The notes beneath the pieces were generated by a model, which was not told where the DNA came from, made no database searches, and worked only from the letters and a program-made list of their open reading frames with translations. The translations under genes and the position numbers were made by a program. From Betaproteobacteria bacterium (lineage in GTDB: Bacteria; Pseudomonadota; Gammaproteobacteria; Burkholderiales; Rhodocyclaceae): DNA of 64,000 nucleotides. Positions 49,976 to 58,798 of this stretch are shown here, in pieces. How positions within the stretch are numbered: the stretch's first letter is position 1; every line of letters starts with the position of its first letter. The stretch is taken from positions 626,039 to 690,038 of the forward strand of contig JADIYD010000014.1 of the NCBI GenBank assembly GCA_016705475.1, written 5' to 3'.

Positions 49976-51090
49976 TTTCCGCCCTCCCCTAACAGCTTTT
50001 CAGCCAGGTCGACCGCATCTTGGGCTGCCAGGTGCGTGTACCGCTTGAGCATGGCCAAAGTCTTGTGCCCGGTGATATTCGCCGTTTGTACGACGTTGGC
50101 ACCGTTGCGCAATAGCTTGGTCGCCGTGGTGTGTCGGGTGGTGTGCAGCACCACGCGGTCTAGCCGGTCTTCGCGGTCGTTCAACAGGCCCGCGCGTTCC
50201 CGGACTAAGCGCCAAATGGTATCGACGTTCTTTGGCTTTTCAGGGTGCCGCGGGTCGTAAAAAACGAATTCCGATTTACCCTTGCCAGCCTCCTGCGCAA
50301 TTACTAAATCGGCCTTAACGTCGGAGACAAGCGGTAGCGCCCGCGCATCGCCGTTTTTGGTGGTCGGCAAGATCGCCACCGAATCGTCCACATGAACGTC
50401 GCGCCAGCGCAAATTCAGCACCTCTGACTTACGGGCGCCGGTGGTCAGCAACATGCGCAGGTAAAGGCGCATCATGGGCCAGGTGCTTTGCTCTGCGGCT
50501 TCGTAGAGTTTCTGTTCTTCGGCCGCGGTCAGGATGCGGCGCCGGCCGGGGTTCTCTGCCAGCTTGCGGACCTTGCCGGCCTTCAACGGGTGGACGTCGA
50601 TAATCTCCCGGTTGATACAGAAATTCAGCACGCTGGAAAGGGTCGCAATGTATCGGTTCACCGTGCTTGGCGTGATGGTCCGGTCTTGCGATTTCATGGC
50701 GCCATCAATGCTTCGGCGCATCGCCGGCTTTATTTGGAGTTTGGCGACGGCGGCGTTTATCTCCCCGCGGGTGATTTCGCCCACCTTCATTTTGCCGAAT
50801 TCGTCTTTCCAGAACTCAAGCTGTGACGGGTGCCAAAATTTTGTGCCGCGGGTCGGGGGTGCCTTTACGAACGATTCGACAACATCCGCGAACGTGGTGC
50901 CATACCCTTTGCCGGCTTTGACCAGGGCGGCGTCGCCCTCTTCGTTGCGTAGCCACTCGCGGGCCTGCGCCTTGGTGGCAAAGGTCTTTGACTTGCTGGC
51001 AAACCCTGTGCGGCGAATGAACGCGCGATAGGTTGTTATTTCCTTGCCGGTCTTGGGGTCAGGCTTCTTTGCTTCGGTGATAGAACCCAC
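49972..51090 (-). CDS. int: Tyrosine recombinase integrase
   Basis: A 372-residue phage-type integrase. It has an N-terminal AP2-like arm-binding region (KEITTYRAFIRRTGFASKSKTFATKAQAREWL), a SAM-like core-binding domain, and a catalytic domain with Arg in TTGARKSEVLNLRWRD, HTTRHTTATKLLRNG (HxxR), GHKTLAMLKRYTH (His...Tyr). It sits 92 bp from attR with its 5' end toward the attachment site, and would recombine the tRNA-Leu anticodon-loop core. Confidence 0.95.
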   Translation of the reverse strand: MGSITEAKKPDPKTGKEITTYRAFIRRTGFASKSKTFATKAQAREWLRNEEGDAALVKAGKGYGTTFADVVESFVKAPPTRGTKFWHPSQLEFWKDEFGKMKVGEITRGEINAAVAKLQIKPAMRRSIDGAMKSQDRTITPSTVNRYIATLSSVLNFCINREIIDVHPLKAGKVRKLAENPGRRRILTAAEEQKLYEAAEQSTWPMMRLYLRMLLTTGARKSEVLNLRWRDVHVDDSVAILPTTKNGDARALPLVSDVKADLVIAQEAGKGKSEFVFYDPRHPEKPKNVDTIWRLVRERAGLLNDREDRLDRVVLHTTRHTTATKLLRNGANVVQTANITGHKTLAMLKRYTHLAAQDAVDLAEKLLGEGGK

Positions 51091-51181
51091 GGTAAAACCT
51101 CCATGTGTAGTAAGTCAGAGGCAATTACACGCTTTTACACACAACACGCCTCAAACCCGCATGAATACTACACCCTGCATT

Positions 51182-51193
51182 GATTTTAAGTCT
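51182..51193. other. attR core
   Basis: GATTTTAAGTCT, identical to the attL core at 36571-36582. Confidence 0.9.
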
Positions 51194-51222
51194 CTTGTGT
51201 CTACCAATTTCACCACCCAGGC
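51182..51222 (-). pseudogene. 5' half of the split tRNA-Leu(UAA)
   Basis: On the minus strand: GCCTGGG acceptor strand from 51222, the D arm (GGTGAAATTGGTAGACAC), 5' anticodon stem AGAGA and loop CTTAAAA, then the sequence departs into element DNA (AATGCAGG) instead of the needed TCTCT. The element side does not restore the tRNA, which is unusual for tRNA-targeting integrases. Confidence 0.93.
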
Positions 51223-51256
51223 AGGGGGCTTCAATTATATCGGGCCCCGATATGAA

Positions 51257-51286
51257 AAAAGGGAAAGCGACCAGCGCTTTCCCTTT
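51257..51286. terminator. Hairpin between tRNA-Gly and the tRNA-Leu 5' half
   Basis: AAAAGGGAAAGCG pairs with CGCTTTCCCTTTT around ACCA. It could terminate transcription from either side, and if active leftward it ends the Gly-Cys-Gly transcript before tRNA-Leu. Confidence 0.65.
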
Positions 51287-51292
51287 TCTATT

Positions 51293-51368
51293 TGGAGCGG
51301 CAGAAGAGTCTCGAACTCTCGACCTATACCTTGGCAAGGTATCGCTCTACCAACTGAGCTACTGCCGC
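51293..51368 (-). tRNA. tRNA-Gly(GCC), distal copy
   Basis: 76 nt with encoded CCA, GCGGCAG acceptor stem, anticodon loop TTGCCAA. Identical to the copy at 51509-51584. The cluster order after pgsA matches the glyW-cysT-leuZ order known in E. coli. Confidence 0.96.
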
Positions 51369-51374
51369 AAAATC

Positions 51375-51448
51375 TGGAGGCGCGAGCCGGAGTCGAACCG
51401 ACCTACACGGATTTGCAATCCGGTGCATAACCGCTTTGCTATCGCGCC
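51375..51448 (-). tRNA. tRNA-Cys(GCA)
   Basis: 74 nt with encoded CCA, acceptor stem GGCGCGA/TCGCGCC, anticodon loop TTGCAAA. It lies between the two identical tRNA-Gly genes. Confidence 0.96.
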
Positions 51449-51508
51449 GTGCCTACATTCTGCTTTACTACGACGGAACCGGTTAGCTAAACCAATTCCA
51501 ATAAAATC

Positions 51509-51584
51509 TGGAGCGGCAGAAGAGTCTCGAACTCTCGACCTATACCTTGGCAAGGTATCGCTCTACCAACTGAGCTACTGCCGC
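51509..51584 (-). tRNA. tRNA-Gly(GCC), proximal copy
   Basis: 76 nt, identical to 51293-51368, 55 bp after the pgsA stop. The duplication of Gly around Cys is a local amplification. Confidence 0.96.
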
Positions 51585-51639
51585 GCTGAAACAGAGCGCG
51601 CATTATAGGCGACACAAGGGGAATGTCAACATTGCCCCC

Positions 51640-52218
51640 CTACTTTTCTGCACTCCTTTTGAGTATTTCCGGCCAGGCCATGCGCAGGTAGTAACCCATG
51701 GACCAGAGGGTCAACAACGCCGCCACCCAGATCAACAGGTTGCCGAACGCCTTCATGTCAGCGCCAAACAGCGGTTGATAGTAAAGAAGAATGGGAATGG
51801 CCAGCATCTGCGCTGCGGTCTTTATCTTGCCAAGCATGGACACAGCGACGCTTTTCGCCGCACCTATCTTGGCCATCCATTCACGTAGTGCCGAAATGGT
51901 GATCTCGCGGCCGATGATGATGGTAGCAACGATGGCGTCGGTTCTGCCGAGTTCAACGAGAACGATCAGCGCAGCGGCGACCATGAGTTTATCGGCTACT
52001 GGATCGAGAAAGGCACCAAAGGCCGATGTCTGGTCCAGCTTTCGGGCCAGATAGCCATCTGCCCAATCGGTTAGTGCGGCAGCGACAAAAATGGCTGTGG
52101 CAGCAAGATCGCGTTCGTGCGACGTTGCCCAATCTGCTGGCAGATAGTAGACGGCAATCAGCAGCGGTATCGCAACGATACGAAGCCAGGTCAGCAGGAT
52201 GGGCAGATTGAAGGGCAT
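51640..52218 (-). CDS. pgsA: CDP-diacylglycerol-glycerol-3-phosphate 3-phosphatidyltransferase
   Basis: A 192-residue integral membrane enzyme making phosphatidylglycerol phosphate. The CDP-alcohol phosphatase motif (D-x2-DG-x2-AR-x8-G-x3-D-x3-D) is visible as LTDWADGYLARKLDQTSAFGAFLDPVADKL, with several hydrophobic helices around it. It follows uvrC by 3 nt and precedes the tRNA cluster, the conserved uvrC-pgsA arrangement. This is the last gene here without an indel until the window's edge. Confidence 0.95.
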   Translation of the reverse strand: MPFNLPILLTWLRIVAIPLLIAVYYLPADWATSHERDLAATAIFVAAALTDWADGYLARKLDQTSAFGAFLDPVADKLMVAAALIVLVELGRTDAIVATIIIGREITISALREWMAKIGAAKSVAVSMLGKIKTAAQMLAIPILLYYQPLFGADMKAFGNLLIWVAALLTLWSMGYYLRMAWPEILKRSAEK

Positions 52219-52221
52219 GGT

Positions 52222-54031
52222 TCAGTGTAATGCGGAATGTATCTTTTCAGCCATATCCCGGCTGATGCCCGGCACTTCGGACAACTGCTCGGGGCTGGCG
52301 GCGAGTACGCCGGGCAGGCCGCCAAATCGGGCAACCAGCGCTTTCCGGCGGCCGGTCCAATGCCCGGCAGGCTTTCGAGGGTTGATGTTTTCCTGCCTTG
52401 CCCGCCGGGCACGGTGGCCGGTTATGGCAAAGCGATGAGCTTCGTCGCGTATTTCCTGAATCAGGTGCAACGCGGGGTGTTCGGCCGGCAATTGTAGCGG
52501 TTCGCGGCCATCCGGAAAGACCAGGGATTCAAGACCGGGCTTGCGTCCTACGCCTTTGGCGACGCCGATCATGGGCAAATGAGCCAGGCCAAGATCGGCC
52601 AGGGCGGCGAAGGCGGAGGCAACCTGCCCTTTCCCGCCGTCGATCAGGATCAGGTCCGGTGCCGTGCCCTCGCCGGCTGCGATGCCATCGTAGCGTCTGC
52701 TGACGGCTTGACGCATGGCCGCATAGTCGTCGCCGGGTTGAATATCGCGAATGTTGAAACGTCGATAGTCGGCGTTTTTCATGCGGTTTTCCTGGTACAC
52801 CACACAGGAAGCCACGGTTGCTTCGCCCATCGTGTGACTGATGTCGAAACACTCGATACGAATAATGGGTTCCGGTAGTTGCAAGGCGTCCTGAAGAGCA
52901 GCCAGTCGCTTTTCCTGCTGCTCAGTTGCCTGGCTTCGCGCCAGGATGGCCAGCCTGGCGTTCTGCAGTGCCATCTCGACCCACGCTCTATGCGTAAGGC
53001 TCCGGGCCTGCACGACGGGAACGGGGCGGCCTGCCAGTTCCGCCAGAACTGCTTCGGTTTCTCCTGCTTCATCTTCCGCGGGCAACGGGTGAACCAGTAG
53101 GCGTGAGGGTGCGGGGTGGACGGCGTAGTGTTGCCGAATGAAGGCAGCGCAGGCATCAGCTGGTTCTGATTCGCCGGCGTTAATCGGAAAAAACGGGCGG
53201 TCGCCAAGATGACGGCCGCCACGGACCATAGCCAGGTTGACGCACAACTGCCCTGCTTCCTTTTGCGCGACAAGGATATCCATGTCCTCACCCTTGCTGC
53301 TTGAAACAAACTGCTTTTCCTGCACATGGCGAAGTGACTGGATCAGGTCGCGGTAAACCGCCGCCTGTTCGAAAGCCAAGCGCGCGGACGCGTCTTCCAT
53401 CGCTTGATTCAGGCGCTTGGAGACTTCGTGCTGTTTGCCTGACAGGAACATCGAGGCCAATTGAATATCCGTTGCGTAGTCCTCTGGCGTGACCAATCCG
53501 ACGCAGGGCCCACTGCAGCGTTTGATCTGATAGAGCAAACAGGGCCGAGACCGGTTTGCGAATACCGATTCTTCGCACGTCCGCAGACGAAACATTTTTT
53601 GCAGCAGATGAAAGCTGTCGCGGACTGCCCAGCTTGACGGATACGGGCCAAAGTACTCGGCCTTGCGGTCCGGATTGCCGCGAAAAAAGCCAAGTCGCGG
53701 GAATTCGCCTTTGCTCAGGACAATGTAGGGGTAGGACTTGTCGTCACGAAAGAGAATGTTGTAACGCGGCGAGAGCGACTTGATCAGGTTGTTTTCAAGT
53801 AACAGCGCCTCTGCTTCGGTACGTGTCGCAGTGGTTTCCACGGCGGCGATCTGACTGACCATGTGCGCGATGCGCGGGCTTGAAACATTTTCCCGGAAAT
53901 ACGACGAAACCCGTTTTTGAGGTTCTTGGCCTTGCCGACGTAGAGAGAACGGCGGCATTGGCATCCAGCATGCGATAGACGCCGGGTAGCTCGGTCAGCG
54001 TGGCCAGGAAAGCCTTGGCGTCAAAACTCAT
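52222..54031 (-). CDS. uvrC: Excinuclease ABC subunit C, with frameshifts in this sequence
   Basis: UvrC makes both incisions in nucleotide excision repair. It starts at MSFDAKAFLATLTELPGVYRML (GIY-YIG domain). Two indels near 53942-53948 (extra 2 nt) and 53914-53918 (A-run one short on the coding strand) put the N-terminus and body in different frames. A compensating pair at about 52405 and 52345 scrambles the stretch that should read RKTSTLESLPGIGP. UVR, endonuclease V-like (FDISHTMGEATVASCVVY, LILIDGGKGQV) and HhH parts are otherwise intact. Sequencing error is likelier than loss. Confidence 0.85.
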
Positions 54032-54039
54032 CTTCTGGT

Positions 54040-54687
54040 TCAGCCGAGGTGCGATTTGACCCCGGCAAACACCGCTTCGAAGCTTTCGCGGGAAAGCCTG
54101 CCCGTGCGCCAGTTGTAGCCGCTGCAATGGTAGCTGTCGACCAGAAGTCGTCCATCCGGCAAGGCGTGGCTGACGTTGTGACCGAAGGTAAATTCCTTGA
54201 GCTTGAGGTTGTAAGCCCAGAGCAGCGCCTGGTGAGCGATTGCGCCGAGGGCGACAATGACCTTGAGCTTGCTCATTGAGGCCAGTTCTTCCCTCAAATG
54301 ACCATTGCACTGGCGAATTTCGGCTGTCGTGGGTTTGTTGGCCGGAGGCAGGCAGCGTACGGCATTGGTGATGCGGCAGTTGCTCAGTTGCATGGCCGGA
54401 TTGGCCCAATGGTCGGCACCCAGTGGTTCTGGTTCGCTGGCGAAACCGAAGCGGTGCAAGGCGGGATATAGCAGCTCTCCGGCAACGTCACCGGTAAACG
54501 GGCGGCCAGTCCGGTTAGCGCCTTTTCGCCTGGGCCAAGGCCGACGACGAGCAGTTCCGCATCAAGTGGAACCGAAGGCAGGCACAGGCAAGGCGTGCCA
54601 GTCGGGATCACGCTGGCGGATGTTGGCAAGGTGCTCGGCCAGTCGTGGGCAGGCTATACAGTCAGTGGGATCTTGGAATCTGGACAT
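54040..54687 (-). CDS. Uracil-DNA glycosylase family protein (UdgB-like), frameshifted here
   Basis: Starts MSRFQDPTDCIACPRLAEHL (54687). Pieces in three frames join as PVPAFGS, LDAELLVVGLGPGEK, GANRTGRPFTGD, LLYPALHRFGFAS..., ITNAVRCLPPANKP, KVIVALGAIAHQ and VDSYHCSGYNWRTGRL, the motif order of family 5 (UdgB) uracil-DNA glycosylases. Indels are near 54567 (extra base) and 54520 (G-run one short). It excises uracil from DNA. It sits 8 nt upstream of uvrC, probably in one repair operon. Confidence 0.8.
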
Positions 54688-54702
54688 GGCCGGGATGTTA
54701 GC

Positions 54703-55792
54703 ATGGCGGCCATGCAGCTCCATTAGGACATCTTTTGCCGGGTTATCGACAACTACGGCGACATCGGCGTTTGCTGGCGTCTTGCCAGGCAACTGGTGGT
54801 CGAGCACGGCCGTGAGGTACGGTTGTGGGTGGATGATCTGGCCAGCCTGCAGCCTTTGTGTCCGTCGGTCGATCCGGCAAAAGACACACAGACTTGCCAA
54901 GGCGTTGAAATTCGACTTTGGACAGAGGATGCTGCGGTCGACCGCGTTTCTGACGTCGTTATCGAGGCTTTTGCCTGCGAACTGCCGGACTGGTATCTGA
55001 CGGCGATGAGCCGATGTCAGTCGAAGCCGTGCTGGATCAATCTTGAATACCTGACAGCGGAACCCTGGGCTGATGATTGCCATGGCATGGCGTCGCCCCA
55101 CCCTTCGCTTCCTCTCGTCAAATATTTTTTCTTCCCAGGTTTTTCGGCAAAAAGTGGCGGACTGTTGCGGGAGTGTGAGCTGTTTGCCGAGCGCGACCGC
55201 TTGATTACTGCGCCAACCGAGTGGCAGCCGCTTGAAGTCAGTCTGTTTTGCTATGACACCGCCCCGGTGGGCGCCTTGCTCGATGCGTTTCGGGATTCCG
55301 CGCATCCCGTTGTGTGCCATGTGCCGCCCGGCAAGCCTTTGGCTGCGGTCCAGTCCCATTTGGCGGAAGCGGTCCTGGCAGCATGGCAGTGCGATGATTC
55401 GCCCGATACCCTTTGTGCCGATTGACGATTTTGACCGTTTGCTGTGGCGCTGTGACATCAATTTCGTGCGTGGCGAGGATTCTTTCGTGCGCGCGCAATG
55501 GGCTGGAAATCCTTTCGTCTGGCAGCTCTATTCGCAGGATGACGGGGCGCACCTGGCCAAGCTGGAAGCTTTCCTTGGCTGCTACGGGGAAGGCCTTGAC
55601 GCGAAAATGCAAACGACTATCCGCAGGATGTTTGTGGCATGGAATCTCGGACGCAACATTGGACCGGCTTGGGAAGAGTTCGTTAGCAACAGGGCTGTCA
55701 TAGCCCGTCACAACCGCAATTGGGCCGAAAAGCTCGCCGCGAAGCCAGATTTGGCATCGGCACTCGTCAATTTCTGTACCTCCAAGGTATAA
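54703..55792 (+). CDS. earP: EF-P arginine rhamnosyltransferase EarP, disrupted here
   Basis: EarP moves rhamnose from dTDP-rhamnose to Arg32 of EF-P. DIFCRVIDNYGDIGVCWRLARQL (N-terminal donor region) follows a TAG at 54724-54726 where Trp (TGG) is expected. LRLWVDDL-type, PHPSLPLVKYFFFPGFSAKSGGLLRE, and after a frameshift near 55395-55425 PFVPIDDFDRLLWRCDINFVRGEDSFVRAQWAGNPFVW are all family blocks. The start is approximate. It is directly upstream of efp, its substrate gene. Confidence 0.85.
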
Positions 55793-55831
55793 TCGGCGGT
55801 TATATCTTTTTCTGACATTAGAGAATCCCGA

Positions 55832-56389
55832 ATGAAAACCGCAATGGAACTCCGCTCCGGCAACGTCATCATGGTCGGTGCCGACCCGCTCGTCGTCCAG
55901 AAGAGCGAATACAACAAGTCCGGTCGCAATGCCGCTGTTGTCAAATGAAGCTCAAGAACCTGTTGTCCGGCGCCGCTTCCGAAGCGGTTTACAAGGCTGA
56001 CGACAAGTTCGAGCAGGTTATTCTCGACAAGAAGGAAGTGACCTATTCCTACTTCGCCGATCCGATGTATGTTTTCATGGATGCCGACTACGAGCAGTTC
56101 GAAGTCGAAGCCGAGAACATGACCGACGCGCTGAAGTATCTGGAAGATGGCCTGGCTTGCGAAGTTGTTTTCTACAACGGCAAGGCCATTTCCGTCGAAC
56201 TGCCGAATAGCGTCGTGCGCGAGGTGGGTTTACACCGAGCCGGCTGTCAAGGGCGACACGTCGGGCAAGGTCATGAAGCCGGCGAAGCTGGCTACCGGTT
56301 TCGAACTGCCGGTTCCGGCTTTCGTCAGCATTGGCGATAAGATCGAAATCGACACCCGTACCGACGAATACAAGAACCGCGTCAAGTAA
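55832..56389 (+). CDS. efp: Elongation factor P, frameshifted here
   Basis: EF-P rescues ribosomes stalled at polyproline. Starts MKTAMELRSGNVIMV. The loop SEYNKSGRNAAVV places Arg at residue 32, the residue rhamnosylated by EarP. An A missing near 55943-55945 and an extra G near 56225 shift the frame out and back; corrected, it is a normal ~185-residue EF-P ending DEYKNRVK. The stop codon forms part of the target duplication of the following IS256-type element. Confidence 0.92.
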
Positions 56390-56396
56390 TCCGCAG

Positions 56397-57722
56397 GGCG
56401 TGTCCGGAATTTTTTGTAAACAGGGTGTGAGTTAAACGTTGTTCATCCGGTCTTCGAACTGGATAGTAAATCGGGTCAGTGCCGCTTTCCAATCCCGAAT
56501 GGGCATGGTCCATTTCTGGCTGATGTTTCGGAGTGCCAGGTAGAACAGTTTGATCAGCGCCTCATCGCTCGGGAACGAGCCCCGGTTCTTGGTGATTTTC
56601 CGCAGGCTCATGTTCACTGATTCAATCGTATTGGTCGTGTAGATCACCTTCCGGATCTCCGGCGGGTAGTCGAAGAACGGTGTTATGCGCGACCAGTTCC
56701 GCCGCCAGGACTGGCTGATGGGCAAGTAGGCATCGTCCCATTTATCCTCGAACTCGCCGAGCATCTGCTCGGCTTCGTCGGCAGTGGCACTGGTGTATAT
56801 CCGCCGAAGGTCAGCGGCAACGGCCTTACGCATTTTCCACGAGACATAGTTCAGGCTGTGCCGGACCATATGGACGACGCACAGTTGAACGGCGGCACGC
56901 GGATAGATTGCCTCAATGGCCTCTGGAAATCCTTCAAGCCATCAACGCAGGCGATGAAGACATCCTGAACGCCTCGATTCTTCAATTCCGTGACCACTTG
57001 CAGCCAGAACTTTGCGCCTTCTGTCTGGGCGATCCACAGACCGAGGACTTCCTTCTCGCCTGCCATGTTCAGTCCGATGGCCAGATACACGGCTTTGACG
57101 CGCACGCTGCCATCCCTGACTTTGACGTGGATACAGTCGAGATAGACGATGGGGTAGATGCTGTCCAGAGGCCGTGACTGCCAGGCCTTGGCCTCTTCGA
57201 TCACAGCATCTGTAACTGACGAAATCAGTGTCGGCGATACCTCGGTGCCGTACATCTCTTCCAGGTGCGATTGGATTTCGCGGACCGTCATGCCTCGGGC
57301 GTACAGCGACAGAATCTTTTCGTCGAAGCCCGTCCAGCGGGTCTGGTGCTTGGGAATCAACTGCGGCTCGAAGGTGCCGTGGCGGTCGCGGGTATTTCTA
57401 TCGGCAGTTCGCCGAACTCCCTTTGAGCGTCTTCCCTGCTCTTACCGTTGCGCGTATTGCCAGCCGGATTCTCCACCGGCTCATTCTTCCCGTGGCCGAG
57501 ATGGTCGGCCATCTCCGCTTCCAAGGCCTTCTCGACCAGCAGCTTGGTGAGCTGCTTGAGCAAGCCATTCTCGCCAATCAGGTCTTCCGGCTTCCGATAG
57601 TCAGCCAACAGGCTGTCCAGCAACTCCTTCGGTACTGCTTTCTTTCCTACGGTCATCATCGCTCCTGGCAATGTGGCAGTTTCCTGCCGGGTGACCGTTT
57701 ACACAAAAATTCTTACACGCTC
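56397..57722 (-). mobile_element. IS256-family insertion sequence (1326 bp)
   Basis: The ends GGCGTGTCCGGAATTTTTTG and, inward from the right, GAGCGTGTAAGAATTTTTGT are imperfect inverted repeats typical of the family. AATCCGCAG occurs at 56388-56396 and 57723-57731, an 8-9 bp target duplication overlapping the efp stop. Confidence 0.92.
56432..57671 (-). pseudogene. IS256-family (Mutator-type) transposase, two frameshifts
   Basis: Three frames join into one ~410-residue transposase: KAVPKELLDSLLADY...MADHLGHGKNEP, then QTRWTGFDEKILSLYARGMTVREIQSHLEEMYG...YLDCIHVKVRDG (first Asp) and ACVDGLK (second Asp), then MVRHSLNYVSW...TTNTIESVNMSLRKITKNRGSFPSDEA (Glu). Breaks are near 57370 and 56920. 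It is inactive as sequenced, or shares the local consensus-error problem. Confidence 0.88.
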
Positions 57723-57777
57723 AATCCGCAGTTTTTTCTGTATTTTTTTCGGGCAGCTTCGGCTGCCCGAATGCATT

Positions 57778-58798
57778 TCAGGCCATCAGTTTTGCGATGG
57801 TTTCCTGGGCGGAGATATACGCACTGTCAGATAGCAGGGCATCCCAGTCTTTCGCCGGCACGTTGAGGATGAGCGCCTCAACCCGCTTGCCACGCGCTGG
57901 ATCGATTTCCGGCTTCCAGTTTTCGAGCACGTCACCAACCACCTCAGGCGCGTTGCACACCAGCAACATGTCGCAACCTGCGTTGTAGGCAGTTTCGACG
58001 CGGTTGATCATGCCACCAACCACGCCGGCGCCGGCCATGGACAAATCGTCAGTAAAACACGACGCCGTCAAACTTAATGTCATCTCTCAAATAACTTATC
58101 CATTTATTTGAAAATACAGCGGTATTACAGTCAATGCAGTTGTAAATAACATGGGCGGCCATGACGCCATCGAGCGGCAACTGCCGATAGGGTTCGATAT
58201 CGTCCTGCAATGCTTCGAAGGCACGATCATCAACCGGAAGCTCAACATGCGAATCGGGAATGACATAGCCGTGGCCGGGGAAATGCTTGCCACAGCTTCC
58301 CATTCCGGCCATATGCAAGCCTTCGCCAAGGGCTTCCGCCAGTGCAATGACCACCGCCGATTGACGATGGAAGGCACGGTCGCCAATGACACGGGAGGGG
58401 CCGTAGTCGAGATCAAGGACGGGCGTGAATGAGTAATCGACGCCGCGGGCACGCAGTTCTGCGGCGAGCACGTAACCGACCTGGCGCGCGGCGACGCGCG
58501 CCGCATCCCTGATCGTCATCCCAAATCTTCCCGAGCATGGCCATCGCCGGCAACCGGGTAAATCCATCACGGAAACGTTGTACCCTGCCCCCTCGCGATC
58601 AACGGCAATCAGTAGTGCCGGCGAGCGCAACGCGTGAATGGCTGCGGTAAGCGTGGAAAGCTGCTCCGGATTGGCGTAATTGCGGGAGAAGAGAATGATC
58701 CCGCCGACCAGCGGATGGCAGAGCCGCTCTTGGTCGAGTTCGGTCAGTTCGGTGCCGGCGATGTCGATCATCAGCGGACCAAGGGGCAGATACATCAT
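57778..58798 (-). CDS. nagZ: Beta-N-acetylhexosaminidase, frameshifted here
   Basis: NagZ removes GlcNAc from anhydro-muropeptides in peptidoglycan recycling (cytoplasm, GH3). Family blocks: LVGGIILFSRNYANPEQL, IAVDREGG (G-run one base short near 58590), DYSFTPVLDLDYG, MGSCGKHFPGHGYVIPDSHVELPVDDR, then FTDDLSMAG (T-run one too long near 58059) and AYNAGCDMLLVCNAP. A third indel lies near 58520. It overlaps acpS (ATGATG). Confidence 0.88.

Larger units (their letters stand above)
36571..51193. mobile_element. Integrated phage-satellite-like element in tRNA-Leu(UAA), ~14.6 kb
   Basis: It is bounded by 12-bp att cores in the two halves of a tRNA-Leu(UAA). The integrase gene lies at the right end, 92 bp from attR. 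Leftward genes run int, unknown, excisionase-like, primase-helicase, iterons, small terminase-like, unknowns, Mor-like, portal, collagen-like and small genes. The left end carries haemerythrin cargo and an intron-bearing tRNA-Leu. No large terminase, major capsid, protease or tail gene was recognised. It may therefore be a satellite that borrows a helper phage's virion, or a decayed prophage. Confidence 0.88.

Noticed and set aside
54932..54948. TGCGGTCGACCGCG inside earP as a dispersed-element copy
   Set aside because: It is a longer palindrome around the core without the T-rich arm on either side.
57745..57770. Hairpin CGGGCAGC-TTCG-GCTGCCCG as terminator of nagZ
   Set aside because: The T-run lies on the wrong side: the nagZ transcript would have A residues after the stem, so it is not a standard terminator.
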